Source: RGIG8244 sp045639325 (lineage in GTDB: Bacteria > Verrucomicrobiota > Lentisphaeria > Victivallales > UBA1829). From it: a DNA stretch of 64,000 bases. The stretch covers positions 1-64,000 of the forward strand of contig JAZUCU010000035.1 of the NCBI GenBank assembly GCA_045639325.1, read 5' to 3'. The notes beneath the pieces were generated by a model, which worked only from the letters and a program-made list of their open reading frames with translations, searched no databases and was not told the DNA's origin. A program made the translations under genes and the position numbers. Positions 14,691 through 23,174 of this stretch are shown piece by piece. Each line of letters opens with the position of its first letter. Positions within the stretch are counted from its first letter, which is position 1.

Positions 14691-15941
14691 ATGGAAATAC
14701 AACGCCAATTTTATTTAAATGAACTGATTCGTAAACGGGGCAATGGATTTGTTAAAATCATTACCGGTTTACGACGTTGCGGGAAATCTTATTTGCTTCG
14801 CACTATTTTCAAAAATTATCTGCTTGCAAATGGTGTCAACCCGGAACAGATTGTGGAAATGGCGTTTGATGAACGTGACAACCGGAGATTTTGTGATCCA
14901 GATACATTCTACGATTTTGCCAAAGAAAAACTGGCGCAACATCCGGATACTATTTTTCTGCTTGACGAAATTCAGTTACTGGGGGATTTTGAATCAGTAT
15001 TGAACGGATTGCTTGGGAAGAAAGCAGAAATTTATGCAACCGGCAGCAATGCCAAATTTCTTTCACGGGATATTATTACTGAGTTCAGGGGCAGAGGTGA
15101 TGAGATTCACATGACGCCGCTGACGTTTGCTGAATATTTTTCCGTTTACAAGGATGACCGGAGTTTCCGTTTTCAGGAATACATGCTTTATGGCGGGCTC
15201 CCGCTTGTTGCTTTGGCGTCTGCGTTGGAAGATAAAATAGCAATTCTCAATTCTCTTTATACAGAAACTTATTTGCGGGATATTGTTGGGCGAAACAAAA
15301 TTCGTAAGGTTTCTGAATTGGAAAATTTGCTTGATATTCTTTCTTCCAGTATTGGCAGTCTGGTCAATCCGGAAAAATTGCGCAAGACTTTTCACAGTGT
15401 GAAAAATTCAAAAATAACCATTGTCACAATATCCAAATATCTTTCCTATCTGGAAGACGCATACTTGCTTGAAGCAGCAAAACGTTATGATATTAAGGGA
15501 AAAGCATATATTGAGACTCCGCTCAAGTATTATTATTCCGATCTCGGATTACGCAATGCCCGCTTGAACTTCCGTCAGTTGGAAGAAACGCATAGTATGG
15601 AAAATATTATCTATAATGAGCTGCGTCATCGCAAATTCAATGTTGATATCGGATTGATCTATGCCAATGAAAAGACAGTCAATGGTGCTTATGCACGCAA
15701 GCAGCTTGAGGTTGACTTTGTTGCCAACAAAGGATCAAAACGTTATTATATCCAGTCAGCATACATGATTCCGGATGCAGAAAAACGGGAACAGGAGATT
15801 CGGTCTCTTTTGAAAATCGATGATTCCTTTAAAAAGATTGTTATTACTTCTCATGCTCCGGCTCCTTTGTATGACGAGCATGGTATTTTAACTATGAGTA
15901 TTTATGATTTTCTGTTGAATCCGGACAGCTTGGAATTGTAA
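14691..15941 (+). CDS. AAA ATPase with DUF4143 (COG1373 family)
   Basis: The family consists of P-loop ATPases with a C-terminal nuclease-like DUF4143 domain; their function is poorly known. Seen here: Walker A GLRRCGKSYLLR (near residue 26), Walker B IFLLDEIQLL, the family block YATGSNAKFLSRDI, FRGRG, the TPLTFAEYF motif, a winged-helix middle (ISKYLSYLEDAYLLEAA) and the C-terminal EVDFVANKG, the Glu/Asp-x-Asp pattern of the PD-(D/E)XK-like fold. I chose ATG 14691 because TAGGA sits 7 nt upstream; a GTG at 14685 would overlap it. The three upstream repeats suggest autoregulation or a binding site for the product. The protein has 416 residues. Confidence 0.88.
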   Translation: MEIQRQFYLNELIRKRGNGFVKIITGLRRCGKSYLLRTIFKNYLLANGVNPEQIVEMAFDERDNRRFCDPDTFYDFAKEKLAQHPDTIFLLDEIQLLGDFESVLNGLLGKKAEIYATGSNAKFLSRDIITEFRGRGDEIHMTPLTFAEYFSVYKDDRSFRFQEYMLYGGLPLVALASALEDKIAILNSLYTETYLRDIVGRNKIRKVSELENLLDILSSSIGSLVNPEKLRKTFHSVKNSKITIVTISKYLSYLEDAYLLEAAKRYDIKGKAYIETPLKYYYSDLGLRNARLNFRQLEETHSMENIIYNELRHRKFNVDIGLIYANEKTVNGAYARKQLEVDFVANKGSKRYYIQSAYMIPDAEKREQEIRSLLKIDDSFKKIVITSHAPAPLYDEHGILTMSIYDFLLNPDSLEL

Positions 15942-15985
15942 AAAAAAGCAGAGTCAGTCGTAAATCGGTGCTGACTCTGCCTGTT
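15941..15985 (-). terminator. Bidirectional rho-independent terminator
   Basis: GCAGAGTCAG (15948-15957) and CTGACTCTGC (15971-15980) form a 10-bp stem. On the minus strand seven T follow, ending the FAD oxidoreductase gene; on the plus strand CTGTTTTG follows, so it may also serve the DUF4143 gene. Confidence 0.8.
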
Positions 15986-15995
15986 TTGTTTGACG

Positions 15996-17318
15996 TCAGA
16001 GTTCGGTTCCGTTGTCAAGAAGGATCTGCTGGACTTCCCGGATGTTGACGTTACGCAATTCTGTATTGTTACGGATCGCTACGGCTGCCGCTGTGCCAAC
16101 ACCGACACCGATATTCAGGCAGATGCCCATCACACGGTAATTGGAATGGGCTTTGTGCGTTCCGGAAATGTTGCGGCCGGAAAGCAGAAGACCATCGATT
16201 TTTTCCGGCACACAGGCACGGTAAGGAATGGTGTAATGGCCTTTTGCCTGGAAATCCCGCTGGGCACCGTTCTTATCCAATCCGGCACCTTTGATGTTGT
16301 GAATGTCAAAATTAAAGAAGTTTTTCGTGGCGATCCAGTCCTCAAAGACCGTCGCTTCTACAATATCTTCCGGCGTGAGCGTGATGACGCCTTTGAAATG
16401 GCGGGTTTCCCGGATGCCGACCATTTCGCCGGATGCAGTCAGGTAACATTTTTCATAGCCCGGTACATATTCCCGGAGGAAGAGGACGATTTTATCCATT
16501 TGATCGCGACAGATCATTTCCGCCTTTGTGAGATCACGGACATCGGTTCCATCAATATCGGTCACGTTGGTCATATTGACCGTCACTTCGCCCGGCAGTC
16601 GGTTTTTGTACAGCAGAACATGTCCGGCGGGGTGAGGCAGATGGGTTTTGCCCAAAGATTGAATTTCCCCTTTCGGCAGATCAATATAGGTTTCGAAGGA
16701 ACAGGGGAAGAATGCCCGTTCGTAATCCACACCGCCGATGCGGAACATGAGGGTGACGGGTTGGCAGGCATTGTCTTCTTCACGTCCGAACAGATATTCT
16801 GCGCCGGCAAAAGCCGCAATATCACCATCGCCGGTTGAGTCGATGACGGCTTTTGCGAGAATGGCTTCTCTTCCGGATTTGCTTTCTGTTATAATGCCTT
16901 TGACTTTATTGTTTTCCATAATCACGCCGACCGCCATGGTATGAACCTGAACGGTGACTCCGGCCTCTTGCATCATCTGGAAAAGAACCTGTTTCTGACA
17001 TTCATGGGGGATCGACCATTTCAAATCGTGGGCGGTAAGGCGGGGATCTGCTTCAAACGGCGGCAGGGATGTGCTTTGAATGGTACGATCCATGATTTCA
17101 TTCATCAGCGGACATTGTGTCGCCCCGGACCAATGGGACATCATCCCGGCGGTTGCGACGCCGCCCAGATAGCCGCATTTTTCGATGAGCATGACTTTTG
17201 CACCACAGCGGGCCGCGGAAAGTGCTGCGCCGATCCCGGCAGGACCTGCGCCTGCGACAAGGACATCTGTTTCTGCGATAATCGGAATATCTCTAGCACC
17301 TTCATGATAGTATTTCAT
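15996..17318 (-). CDS. FAD-dependent oxidoreductase
   Basis: The 440-residue product carries an N-terminal Rossmann FAD site, VLVAGAGPAGIGAALSAARCG, with an acidic Glu at the end of the second strand (LIEKCGYLGG), and a C-terminal FAD motif LLLSGRNISGTHKAHSNYRVMG. This is the FAD-dependent oxidoreductase family (PF12831 type) often found in carbohydrate loci of Lentisphaerota, Planctomycetes and Firmicutes; substrates are mostly unknown. There is no signal peptide. The gene is divergent from an AraC-type regulator 108 bp away, which is likely its controller. A strong terminator follows. Confidence 0.85.
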   Translation of the reverse strand: MKYYHEGARDIPIIAETDVLVAGAGPAGIGAALSAARCGAKVMLIEKCGYLGGVATAGMMSHWSGATQCPLMNEIMDRTIQSTSLPPFEADPRLTAHDLKWSIPHECQKQVLFQMMQEAGVTVQVHTMAVGVIMENNKVKGIITESKSGREAILAKAVIDSTGDGDIAAFAGAEYLFGREEDNACQPVTLMFRIGGVDYERAFFPCSFETYIDLPKGEIQSLGKTHLPHPAGHVLLYKNRLPGEVTVNMTNVTDIDGTDVRDLTKAEMICRDQMDKIVLFLREYVPGYEKCYLTASGEMVGIRETRHFKGVITLTPEDIVEATVFEDWIATKNFFNFDIHNIKGAGLDKNGAQRDFQAKGHYTIPYRACVPEKIDGLLLSGRNISGTHKAHSNYRVMGICLNIGVGVGTAAAVAIRNNTELRNVNIREVQQILLDNGTEL

Positions 17319-17375
17319 AATGTATCTCCTGTTTATTAAGTTTGCAAAAATATAGCATATAAAAAAGAAAAAAAC

Positions 17376-17403
17376 TTGAATTTTTCAGAAAAAAAGCTAT
17401 AAT
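17376..17403 (+). promoter_or_regulatory. Sigma-70-type promoter of the AraC regulator
   Basis: TTGAAT (17376-17381), a 16-bp spacer and a perfect TATAAT (17398-17403), 24 bp before ATG 17427. Confidence 0.65.
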
Positions 17404-17426
17404 TATTTCAGGTCAGGAGAAAAATT

Positions 17427-18185
17427 ATGAATCTGTCGGAAGTTTTGAAATTGTTGGAAAAGGAGTGCTGCACTCAAATCAGCATCGAAGCCATTCACGA
17501 GGCATTTGCGGATTGCGATGATTTGAAAATGACGCCGGAACAACCGCTGCATCATTCCGCTTTCTGCAGAAGTAAGAAACTGCTGGATCATAATAAATCA
17601 TGTGCAGACAACAAAAAACGCTCTCTCAAAGTTGCATCACACGGGCGTTCCTTTATCGGATGCTGTCCGTTCGGAGTCCGCGAATTTGTGCAGCCAGTGA
17701 TGATTGAAGAAAAACTGGCGGCAGTGTGTTATTTCACGATTCTTTCCGGAACGGTTGACGTGATTGATTTGCGGAAAAAGGGCAAATGGCTGGCGGAATT
17801 CATCCGTCTGGCAATAGTATCTTATCTTTCGGAACATCCCCACGGCAGCCGCCGGAACAGTATGGAATATTACCGGAAAAGATGTCTTTACTATTTGGAC
17901 TTGCATTATATGGAAAATATTGCAGAAACGGATCTTGCGGAATACTTGGGGCTGAACTGCACATATTTCAGCTCCTTATTCAAAAAAGTGCTGGGGAAAA
18001 CATTCCGTCAGGCATTGACAGAGCGTCGTATTCATGAGGCAAAAATCTATTTGCGCCTGCACAAAAATCTGCGGATATCCTATATCGCCCGCCTGTGTGG
18101 ATTTTCCGACAGTAATTATTTCAGTCTTGTATTTCACCGTTTGACGGGGATATCACCGAAAGATTACCGTAACGGGAAAAAGTGA
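17427..18185 (+). CDS. AraC-family regulator with PocR-like sensor
   Basis: The 252-residue protein has an N-terminal domain (about 1-130) resembling PocR sensory domains: HSAFCRSKKLLDHNKSCADN, GRSFIGCCPFGVREFVQPV and AVCYFTI, with four clustered Cys that could bind a metal or a small ligand. The C-terminus holds two helix-turn-helix motifs, TDLAEYLGLNCTYFSSLFKK and ISYIARLCGFSDSNYFSLVF, ending in the AraC signature TGISPKDYR. AGGAG precedes the ATG. It probably activates the divergent FAD oxidoreductase gene in response to a substrate-derived ligand. Confidence 0.85.
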   Translation: MNLSEVLKLLEKECCTQISIEAIHEAFADCDDLKMTPEQPLHHSAFCRSKKLLDHNKSCADNKKRSLKVASHGRSFIGCCPFGVREFVQPVMIEEKLAAVCYFTILSGTVDVIDLRKKGKWLAEFIRLAIVSYLSEHPHGSRRNSMEYYRKRCLYYLDLHYMENIAETDLAEYLGLNCTYFSSLFKKVLGKTFRQALTERRIHEAKIYLRLHKNLRISYIARLCGFSDSNYFSLVFHRLTGISPKDYRNGKK

Positions 18186-18236
18186 AAAGCCCCTGCATCC
18201 GGACTCAAAATAATGAGTTGGCTGAGGGGCTTTTTC
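18184..18236. terminator. Bidirectional terminator
   Basis: AAAGCCCCT and AGGGGCTTT form a 9-bp stem flanked by A and T runs, between the convergent AraC regulator and TIM-barrel isomerase genes. It works on either strand. Confidence 0.75.
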
Positions 18237-18256
18237 AGTAAAATATCTTACTGGAA

Positions 18257-19033
18257 TCAGACCAGTTTGAGCAGGCCTTTGCAGGATTCTTCGATACATT
18301 CGAAATCGGTTGTATCGGGCAGATATTCTTCCTGTTCGATGATCAGTGCTTCTGTGCCGCCGGCTTTTTCTGCAGCGGCAATGACACTCTTCCAATCCAC
18401 GGAATCTTTACCGATGATGGGGAGTTTGCCGAATTCTTTCTGCTGTTCCAACACGGCAGGTTTGAAGTGCAGGACTTTGCTTCTGCCGGGATATTTGTTG
18501 ATCAGGCAGGTGGGGCAGTAACCGGCAAGGGCAGCCCAACCACAGTCGAGTTCCATAACCACGTCATCGCAAGTATTTTCTGCGAGGATTTCCCAGGGAG
18601 ATTTTCCGTCTTCATCCCACTTCTGGAATTCCTGTCTGTGGTTGTGATAACCGCAATACATGCCGTAAGGTTTCAGGATGGCGGCGACTTCATTGAGCTG
18701 TTCTGCGAAACCTTTGACGGTCTCAAGAGACATGGCATCATTATTCCAGGGATTGATGATATATTTTGCGCCGAGTTGGGCATACAGATCGACAGTCGCT
18801 TTGAGTTTATCCTTATCGACATAAACATCGGCACCGACATGCGTACCGATCATGGCAATGCCGAGATCATCCATAAATTTACGCAGGTCAGAAATTCTGC
18901 CTTCAAATTCAGAGAAACCGCAGGCATGTTCCACGGCATTAAAACCCATACGGGCGAGTTCTTTCAACGCATACCCATAGCCTTTTTCGGCGATGGATTG
19001 GCGTACAGAATACATTTGAGCTGCAATTTTCAT
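18257..19033 (-). CDS. Sugar phosphate isomerase/epimerase family protein
   Basis: A 258-residue TIM barrel of the xylose isomerase-like (AP endonuclease 2) superfamily, which isomerises or epimerises sugars with a divalent metal. Visible metal-site residues include His in YCGYHNHRQEF, Glu in VVMELDCGWAALAG, His in KVLHFKPAV and Glu in ALIIEQEE. QMYSVR at the N-terminus is the family start. The exact substrate cannot be read. It begins 19 bp after gatB on the same strand and may be co-transcribed with it, although the functions differ. Confidence 0.8.
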   Translation of the reverse strand: MKIAAQMYSVRQSIAEKGYGYALKELARMGFNAVEHACGFSEFEGRISDLRKFMDDLGIAMIGTHVGADVYVDKDKLKATVDLYAQLGAKYIINPWNNDAMSLETVKGFAEQLNEVAAILKPYGMYCGYHNHRQEFQKWDEDGKSPWEILAENTCDDVVMELDCGWAALAGYCPTCLINKYPGRSKVLHFKPAVLEQQKEFGKLPIIGKDSVDWKSVIAAAEKAGGTEALIIEQEEYLPDTTDFECIEESCKGLLKLV

Positions 19034-19052
19034 AGCAAATATCCTTAATTGA

Positions 19053-20498
19053 TTATCCGAGACGTTCTTTTACCAGTTTCTGTACCAGCTGCGGATTGGC
19101 TTTGCCTTTGCTCAATTTCATGGTCTGGCCGATGAAGAACTGAACTACATTGGGTTTGCCGGATTTATACTGTTCCACCTGTGCCGGATTGTTTGCAATT
19201 ACCTGATCCACAAATGCGGCAACAGCGGATTCGTCGGAAACCTGAACAAGTCCTTTTGCTTTCACGATTTCGCCGGGATCATCGCCGGACTGGAACATAT
19301 CTTCGAACACCGTCTTTGCCGTTTTACCGTTGATGGTTCCTGCCTGAATCAGATCGACCAATGCGGAAAGCTGTTCCGGAGCGATTTTGCAGTCAGCAAT
19401 GTCAACGGAATTTTCGTTGAGCAGACGGAGCAGGTCTGTGATGAACCAGTTTGCGACCAGTTTGGGAACATTGGATTTTGCCGCTGCTTTTTCAAAGTAG
19501 GCAGCATAACCGCGATCCATGGTGATGATCTGCGCATCGTAAGGAGTCAGACCGTAATCCTGAACATAACGTTCACGGCGGGCTTCGGGCAATTCCGGCA
19601 GATTTTTGCGGTATTCTTCGATTTCTTCATCGGTGAAGACAACCGGGAGCAGGTCGGGTTCCGGGAAATAACGGTAGTCGTGTGCATTTTCTTTTGTACG
19701 CATCACATAACTTTCGCCGGCTTCATCGTTCCAGCCGCGGGTATCCTGTGTGATGACGCCGCCGGATTCCAGAACGAGGATCTGACGTTTGATTTCATAC
19801 GTTACAGCACGGTGTGCCGCACGGAATGAGTTCAGGTTTTTGATTTCCACTTTGACGCCGAATTCTTTTGCGCCGCGTTCCCGGATGGAGACGTTGACGT
19901 CGCAGCGCATCTGACCTTTTTCCATATCGCAATCGCTGACATCGGCGTACTGCATGATCTGTTTCAATGCAGTGAGGTAAGCGTAGGCTTCGTCCGCAGA
20001 ACGCATATCCGGTTCGCTGACGATTTCCAGCAGGGGAACGCCGGAACGGTTGTAGTCGAGACCGGACCCGTTTGCCGTGTGGAAGGATTTACCGGGGTCC
20101 TCTTCCATGTGGATACGTGTCATACCGATATATTTATCTGCGAGGGGAGCGCCGGAGAAACCGGTACCGCAGATATGGATTTTACCGTTTTTGCAAATCG
20201 GCTGATCATACTGTGTGATCTGATAATTTTTCACCAGGTCGGGATAAAAATAGTTTTTCCGGTCGAATTTACTGCGTTTGGAAATTTCGCAGCCGCACAT
20301 GAGACCGGCGACGACTGCCTTATTGACAGCTTCGCGGTTCAGAGTGGGCAATACACCGGGCATACCCATACAAACGGGGCATGTCTGCGTATTGGGTTCC
20401 GCCCCGAAATGGTTGGGGCAACTGCAGAACATTTTACTTTTTGTCCGGACCTGCACGTGTGCTTCGAGTCCGATCACAGCTTCATAATTGACAGCCAT
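19053..20498 (-). CDS. gatB: Asp/Glu-tRNA amidotransferase subunit B
   Basis: GatB is the tRNA-binding kinase/amidotransferase subunit of GatCAB, which converts Glu-tRNA(Gln) and Asp-tRNA(Asn) to the amidated forms. The 481-residue product has the conserved start GLEAHVQVRTKSKMFC, the zinc-site Cys of FCSCPN...QTCPVC, FDRKNYFYPDLVKNYQITQYD, RSGVPLLEIVSEPDM and the C-terminal YqeY-like domain (AFVDQVIANNP...FFIGQTMKLSKGKANPQ). gatA and gatC are not in the window. The strong family match makes this secure. Confidence 0.97.
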   Translation of the reverse strand: MAVNYEAVIGLEAHVQVRTKSKMFCSCPNHFGAEPNTQTCPVCMGMPGVLPTLNREAVNKAVVAGLMCGCEISKRSKFDRKNYFYPDLVKNYQITQYDQPICKNGKIHICGTGFSGAPLADKYIGMTRIHMEEDPGKSFHTANGSGLDYNRSGVPLLEIVSEPDMRSADEAYAYLTALKQIMQYADVSDCDMEKGQMRCDVNVSIRERGAKEFGVKVEIKNLNSFRAAHRAVTYEIKRQILVLESGGVITQDTRGWNDEAGESYVMRTKENAHDYRYFPEPDLLPVVFTDEEIEEYRKNLPELPEARRERYVQDYGLTPYDAQIITMDRGYAAYFEKAAAKSNVPKLVANWFITDLLRLLNENSVDIADCKIAPEQLSALVDLIQAGTINGKTAKTVFEDMFQSGDDPGEIVKAKGLVQVSDESAVAAFVDQVIANNPAQVEQYKSGKPNVVQFFIGQTMKLSKGKANPQLVQKLVKERLG

Positions 20499-20809
20499 AT
20501 TTCATCTCCATAGATTACATTTTAAAATTCATAAATAAGATACAGCTTAAACCGGAAAAAGCAAGCCGGGAAATGATGATTTTCATTATAATTTTTTGGA
20601 ACATACACGGACCGGCTTGCGGGAGAGGTTCCGGTAAAGTTCTTTTTTTTCAATCCCTTTGCAGCGTAAAATTTCAAAAAAGTATCATTTTGTCCATTTT
20701 TTTTGGCTTTTATCCATTTACTTTTTCTGCAGTGCGATATATATTATAATGAATCAATGATTTTTAATGTCATGTTTTACAACAAAAAATAACAGAAGGA
20801 ACCTGAATT
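20499..20809. other. Structured intergenic region between gatB and an isomerase gene
   Basis: No gene is seen. ACCGGAA (20551-20557) pairs with TTCCGGT (20629-20635) and, inside it, GCAAGCCGG (20561-20569) pairs with CCGGCTTGC (20612-20620), giving a nested hairpin. It is followed on the plus strand by TTCTTTTTTTT (20640-20650). No plus-strand gene precedes it, so it may end a short RNA or act as an attenuator in a leader. TATAAT at 20745-20750 is a likely -10 for the gene at 20810; the -35 is weak. Confidence 0.5.
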
Positions 20810-21712
20810 ATGTATCTTACAGGATTTGCAGACGAAGCCTCCGCCACATGGGAAGGTCAGATTAAAGCAACCAAAGCCCTCGGCTGGAAATATATCGAAA
20901 CAAGAAAGCTGTTCGACGGCAATCTTTCCAACATCACCGATGCCCAGTTTGAACAGGTACAGAAGGATTTGGAAGAAAACGGACTCAAATTCAATGCGTA
21001 CGGCAGTGCCATTGCAAACTGGAGTCATCCTATCACAGACGAAGCGGAATCCAGCTACGAAGAATTGCGCAGAGCCATTCCCCGTATGCACAAACTGGGT
21101 ATGAAATATGTCCGTATCATGAGTTTCAAGGTGCCCGATGAACTGAAACCGAAATCCTGGGATTATGCTGATGAAGTCATCAAAAGAGTGACCAATATCG
21201 TCAAAATCGCAGAAGATGCCGGTATTATCTGCCTGCATGAAAACTGCATGAACTGGGGCGGCCTTTCTTACGAACACACCCTGTATCTGCTGGATAAAAT
21301 CAAATCTCCGGCTTTCCGCCTTGTTTTCGATACCGGGAACCCCGCATTCAACCTGGATTGCCGCGGCGAAGCTCCCTATACAAACTATCAGAATGCCTGG
21401 GAATTCTATGTGAATGTCCGTGAATTTGTGGATCACATTCACATTAAAGACGGTTACTATCCGGTCAAGGGCGGCGACTTCAAATTCACCTTTGCGGGTG
21501 AAGGCGATGGTTGTGTGAAACAGATTCTGAAAGATCTCTGTGAACGCGGTTATGATGGCGGCATCTCCATCGAACCCCACGTTGCGACCGTCTTCCATGA
21601 TACGGACGATCAGGATAATTCCGACATGAAGGAACAGCGCAAGATGGAAACCTACATCGAATACGGTAAAGCCTTGCAGCAGTTGGTGATCGACGCCGGT
21701 TTCAAACTCTGA
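20810..21712 (+). CDS. Sugar phosphate isomerase/epimerase family protein
   Basis: A 300-residue xylose isomerase-like TIM barrel. The start MYLTGFADEAS and the metal-site residues are clear: Glu in LHENCMNWGG, Asp in RLVFDTGNPAFN, His in VDHIHIKDGY and Glu in GISIEPHV. Such enzymes interconvert ketoses or act in inositol-type sugar degradation. AAGGA precedes ATG 20810. The Gfo/Idh/MocA dehydrogenase starts about 20 bp downstream on the same strand, a pairing typical of sugar or inositol catabolic modules. Substrate unknown. Confidence 0.82.
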   Translation: MYLTGFADEASATWEGQIKATKALGWKYIETRKLFDGNLSNITDAQFEQVQKDLEENGLKFNAYGSAIANWSHPITDEAESSYEELRRAIPRMHKLGMKYVRIMSFKVPDELKPKSWDYADEVIKRVTNIVKIAEDAGIICLHENCMNWGGLSYEHTLYLLDKIKSPAFRLVFDTGNPAFNLDCRGEAPYTNYQNAWEFYVNVREFVDHIHIKDGYYPVKGGDFKFTFAGEGDGCVKQILKDLCERGYDGGISIEPHVATVFHDTDDQDNSDMKEQRKMETYIEYGKALQQLVIDAGFKL

Positions 21713-21732
21713 AAAAAGGATTGAGTGTTTTT

Positions 21733-22890
21733 ATGGATCAGGTACGTATCGGTCTTATCGGTGTCGGCGGAATGGGTTCTGCCCATGTCAACAACATCAA
21801 CTCTCTGAGTAATTGCCGTTTGACAGCGGTGTGTGATTGGAAGGAAGAACGGCTGAAGAATTCCAATATCAAGGACGATGTCAGAAAATTCACCGACGAT
21901 GATGAATTTTTTGCATACGGGGAATTTGATGCTGTGATGATTGCAGTGCCCCATTATCAGCATGTGGAACTTGCCATCCGCGCAATGGAAGCCGGAAAAC
22001 ACGTTCTTGTGGAAAAACCGGTTTCCGTTCAGAAAAAAATGGCATTGGAACTGGTGGAAGCTGTCAAGAAACATCCGGAGCTGAAAGTCGGTGCTATGTT
22101 CAATCAGCGCACCTTGCCGGCTCATGTCAAAATCAAACAGCTTTTGACTTCCGGCGAGCTGGGTAAGATCCGCCGTGTCAACTGGATCATCACAAACTGG
22201 TTCCGTACACAGGCTTATTATGATTCCGGCGATTGGCGTGCAACCTGGCGCGGGGAAGGCGGCGGCGTACTGCTCAATCAGTGTCCGCACCAGCTTGACC
22301 TGATGCAATGGTTCTTCGGGATGCCGGAACGCATTACAAGTATTGCCTCCATCGGCAAATATCATGACATCGAAGTGGAAGACGAAGTGACCGCCATTCT
22401 GGAATATCCGGAAGGTTATACCGGCGTATTCGTTACCACCACGGGGGAATTTCCCGGCACCAACCGTTTGGAAATTGCGTGCGATCGCGGTCGTCTTATT
22501 CTGGAAGATGATAAACTTTCCTTCTCCCGTTGTGAAACACCGGTCAGCGAATACATCAAAACAGCAAAAGTGGCATTCTCTTCTCCGGAACTCTGGAAAG
22601 TGGAATTGCCGGTCAGACCTGCCGCATTTCAGCAGCATACCGCTGTGATCAATGCATTTGCGGAAGCGATCCTCCACGGAACACCGCTGGTTGCGGAAGC
22701 TGTGGAAGGTTTGAACGGATTGGAACTGGGGAATGCCATGCTGCTCTCCGGACTCAAACACAAAACGGTCACGCTGCCTATTGATGTGGATGAATATGAT
22801 GAATTGCTTTCCGGTCTGGTTGCCACTTCCAAATGGGAAAAGAAAGAAGTGGTCAAGACGGCACTCGGAGACTTCGATAAATCCTTCTAA
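21733..22890 (+). CDS. Gfo/Idh/MocA family oxidoreductase
   Basis: NAD(P)-dependent sugar dehydrogenase. From ATG 21733 (385 residues; an upstream TTG at 21721 is possible but sits directly on the AAGGA) the protein opens with the Rossmann motif IGLIGVGGMGSAHV. It carries the family EKP motif (VLVEKPVS) and the catalytic-region block GGGVLLNQCPHQLDLMQWFFG, where the His of the HxxD is conserved. It has no signal peptide. Together with the preceding TIM-barrel isomerase it forms a two-gene unit for oxidation and isomerisation of a sugar or cyclitol; the exact substrate is unknown. Confidence 0.87.
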   Translation: MDQVRIGLIGVGGMGSAHVNNINSLSNCRLTAVCDWKEERLKNSNIKDDVRKFTDDDEFFAYGEFDAVMIAVPHYQHVELAIRAMEAGKHVLVEKPVSVQKKMALELVEAVKKHPELKVGAMFNQRTLPAHVKIKQLLTSGELGKIRRVNWIITNWFRTQAYYDSGDWRATWRGEGGGVLLNQCPHQLDLMQWFFGMPERITSIASIGKYHDIEVEDEVTAILEYPEGYTGVFVTTTGEFPGTNRLEIACDRGRLILEDDKLSFSRCETPVSEYIKTAKVAFSSPELWKVELPVRPAAFQQHTAVINAFAEAILHGTPLVAEAVEGLNGLELGNAMLLSGLKHKTVTLPIDVDEYDELLSGLVATSKWEKKEVVKTALGDFDKSF

Positions 22891-22907
22891 TCATAGAATT
22901 GCAATTT

Positions 22908-23084
22908 ATGAATAACATCCGGATTCTTCTGGGAGATAAAAACATTCACTTCCTGGATGGCACAACGCTTTACGGCGATGATCCCACGGAATGTACGGTC
23001 GACGGTGTCCATGGTACGGACTTGGGATTCTACATGATTTCCCGCTGTATGGCACCGGTGATCCGCCGGATATTGAATCTTTGA
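22908..23084 (+). pseudogene. C-terminal remnant of an SGNH/GDSL hydrolase
   Basis: This 58-codon frame reads NIHFLDGTTLYGDDPTECTV then DGVHGTDLGFYMISRCMAPV. That is the last part of GDSL-like SGNH hydrolases (Lipase_GDSL_3 type), with the catalytic Asp-His pair of DGVHPTDLG, here with Pro changed to Gly. The GDS serine block and the body of the enzyme are missing, and only 17 bp separate it from the preceding stop codon. I read it as the 3' end left by a deletion. A short expressed peptide cannot be excluded, but there is no Shine-Dalgarno. Confidence 0.7.
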
Positions 23085-23103
23085 TTTTTTCACAGCATGT
23101 CAT

Positions 23104-23132
23104 TTGCAAAAATGGGAGGAACATGCTATAGT
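23104..23132 (+). promoter_or_regulatory. Sigma-70-type promoter of the nucleotide-sugar operon
   Basis: TTGCAA (23104-23109), a 17-bp spacer and TATAGT (23127-23132), 42 bp before ATG 23175. Confidence 0.6.
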
Positions 23133-23174
23133 AATCTATGATAAGAAAAAGTCAACAGCGAAAGGTTAAGAAAA

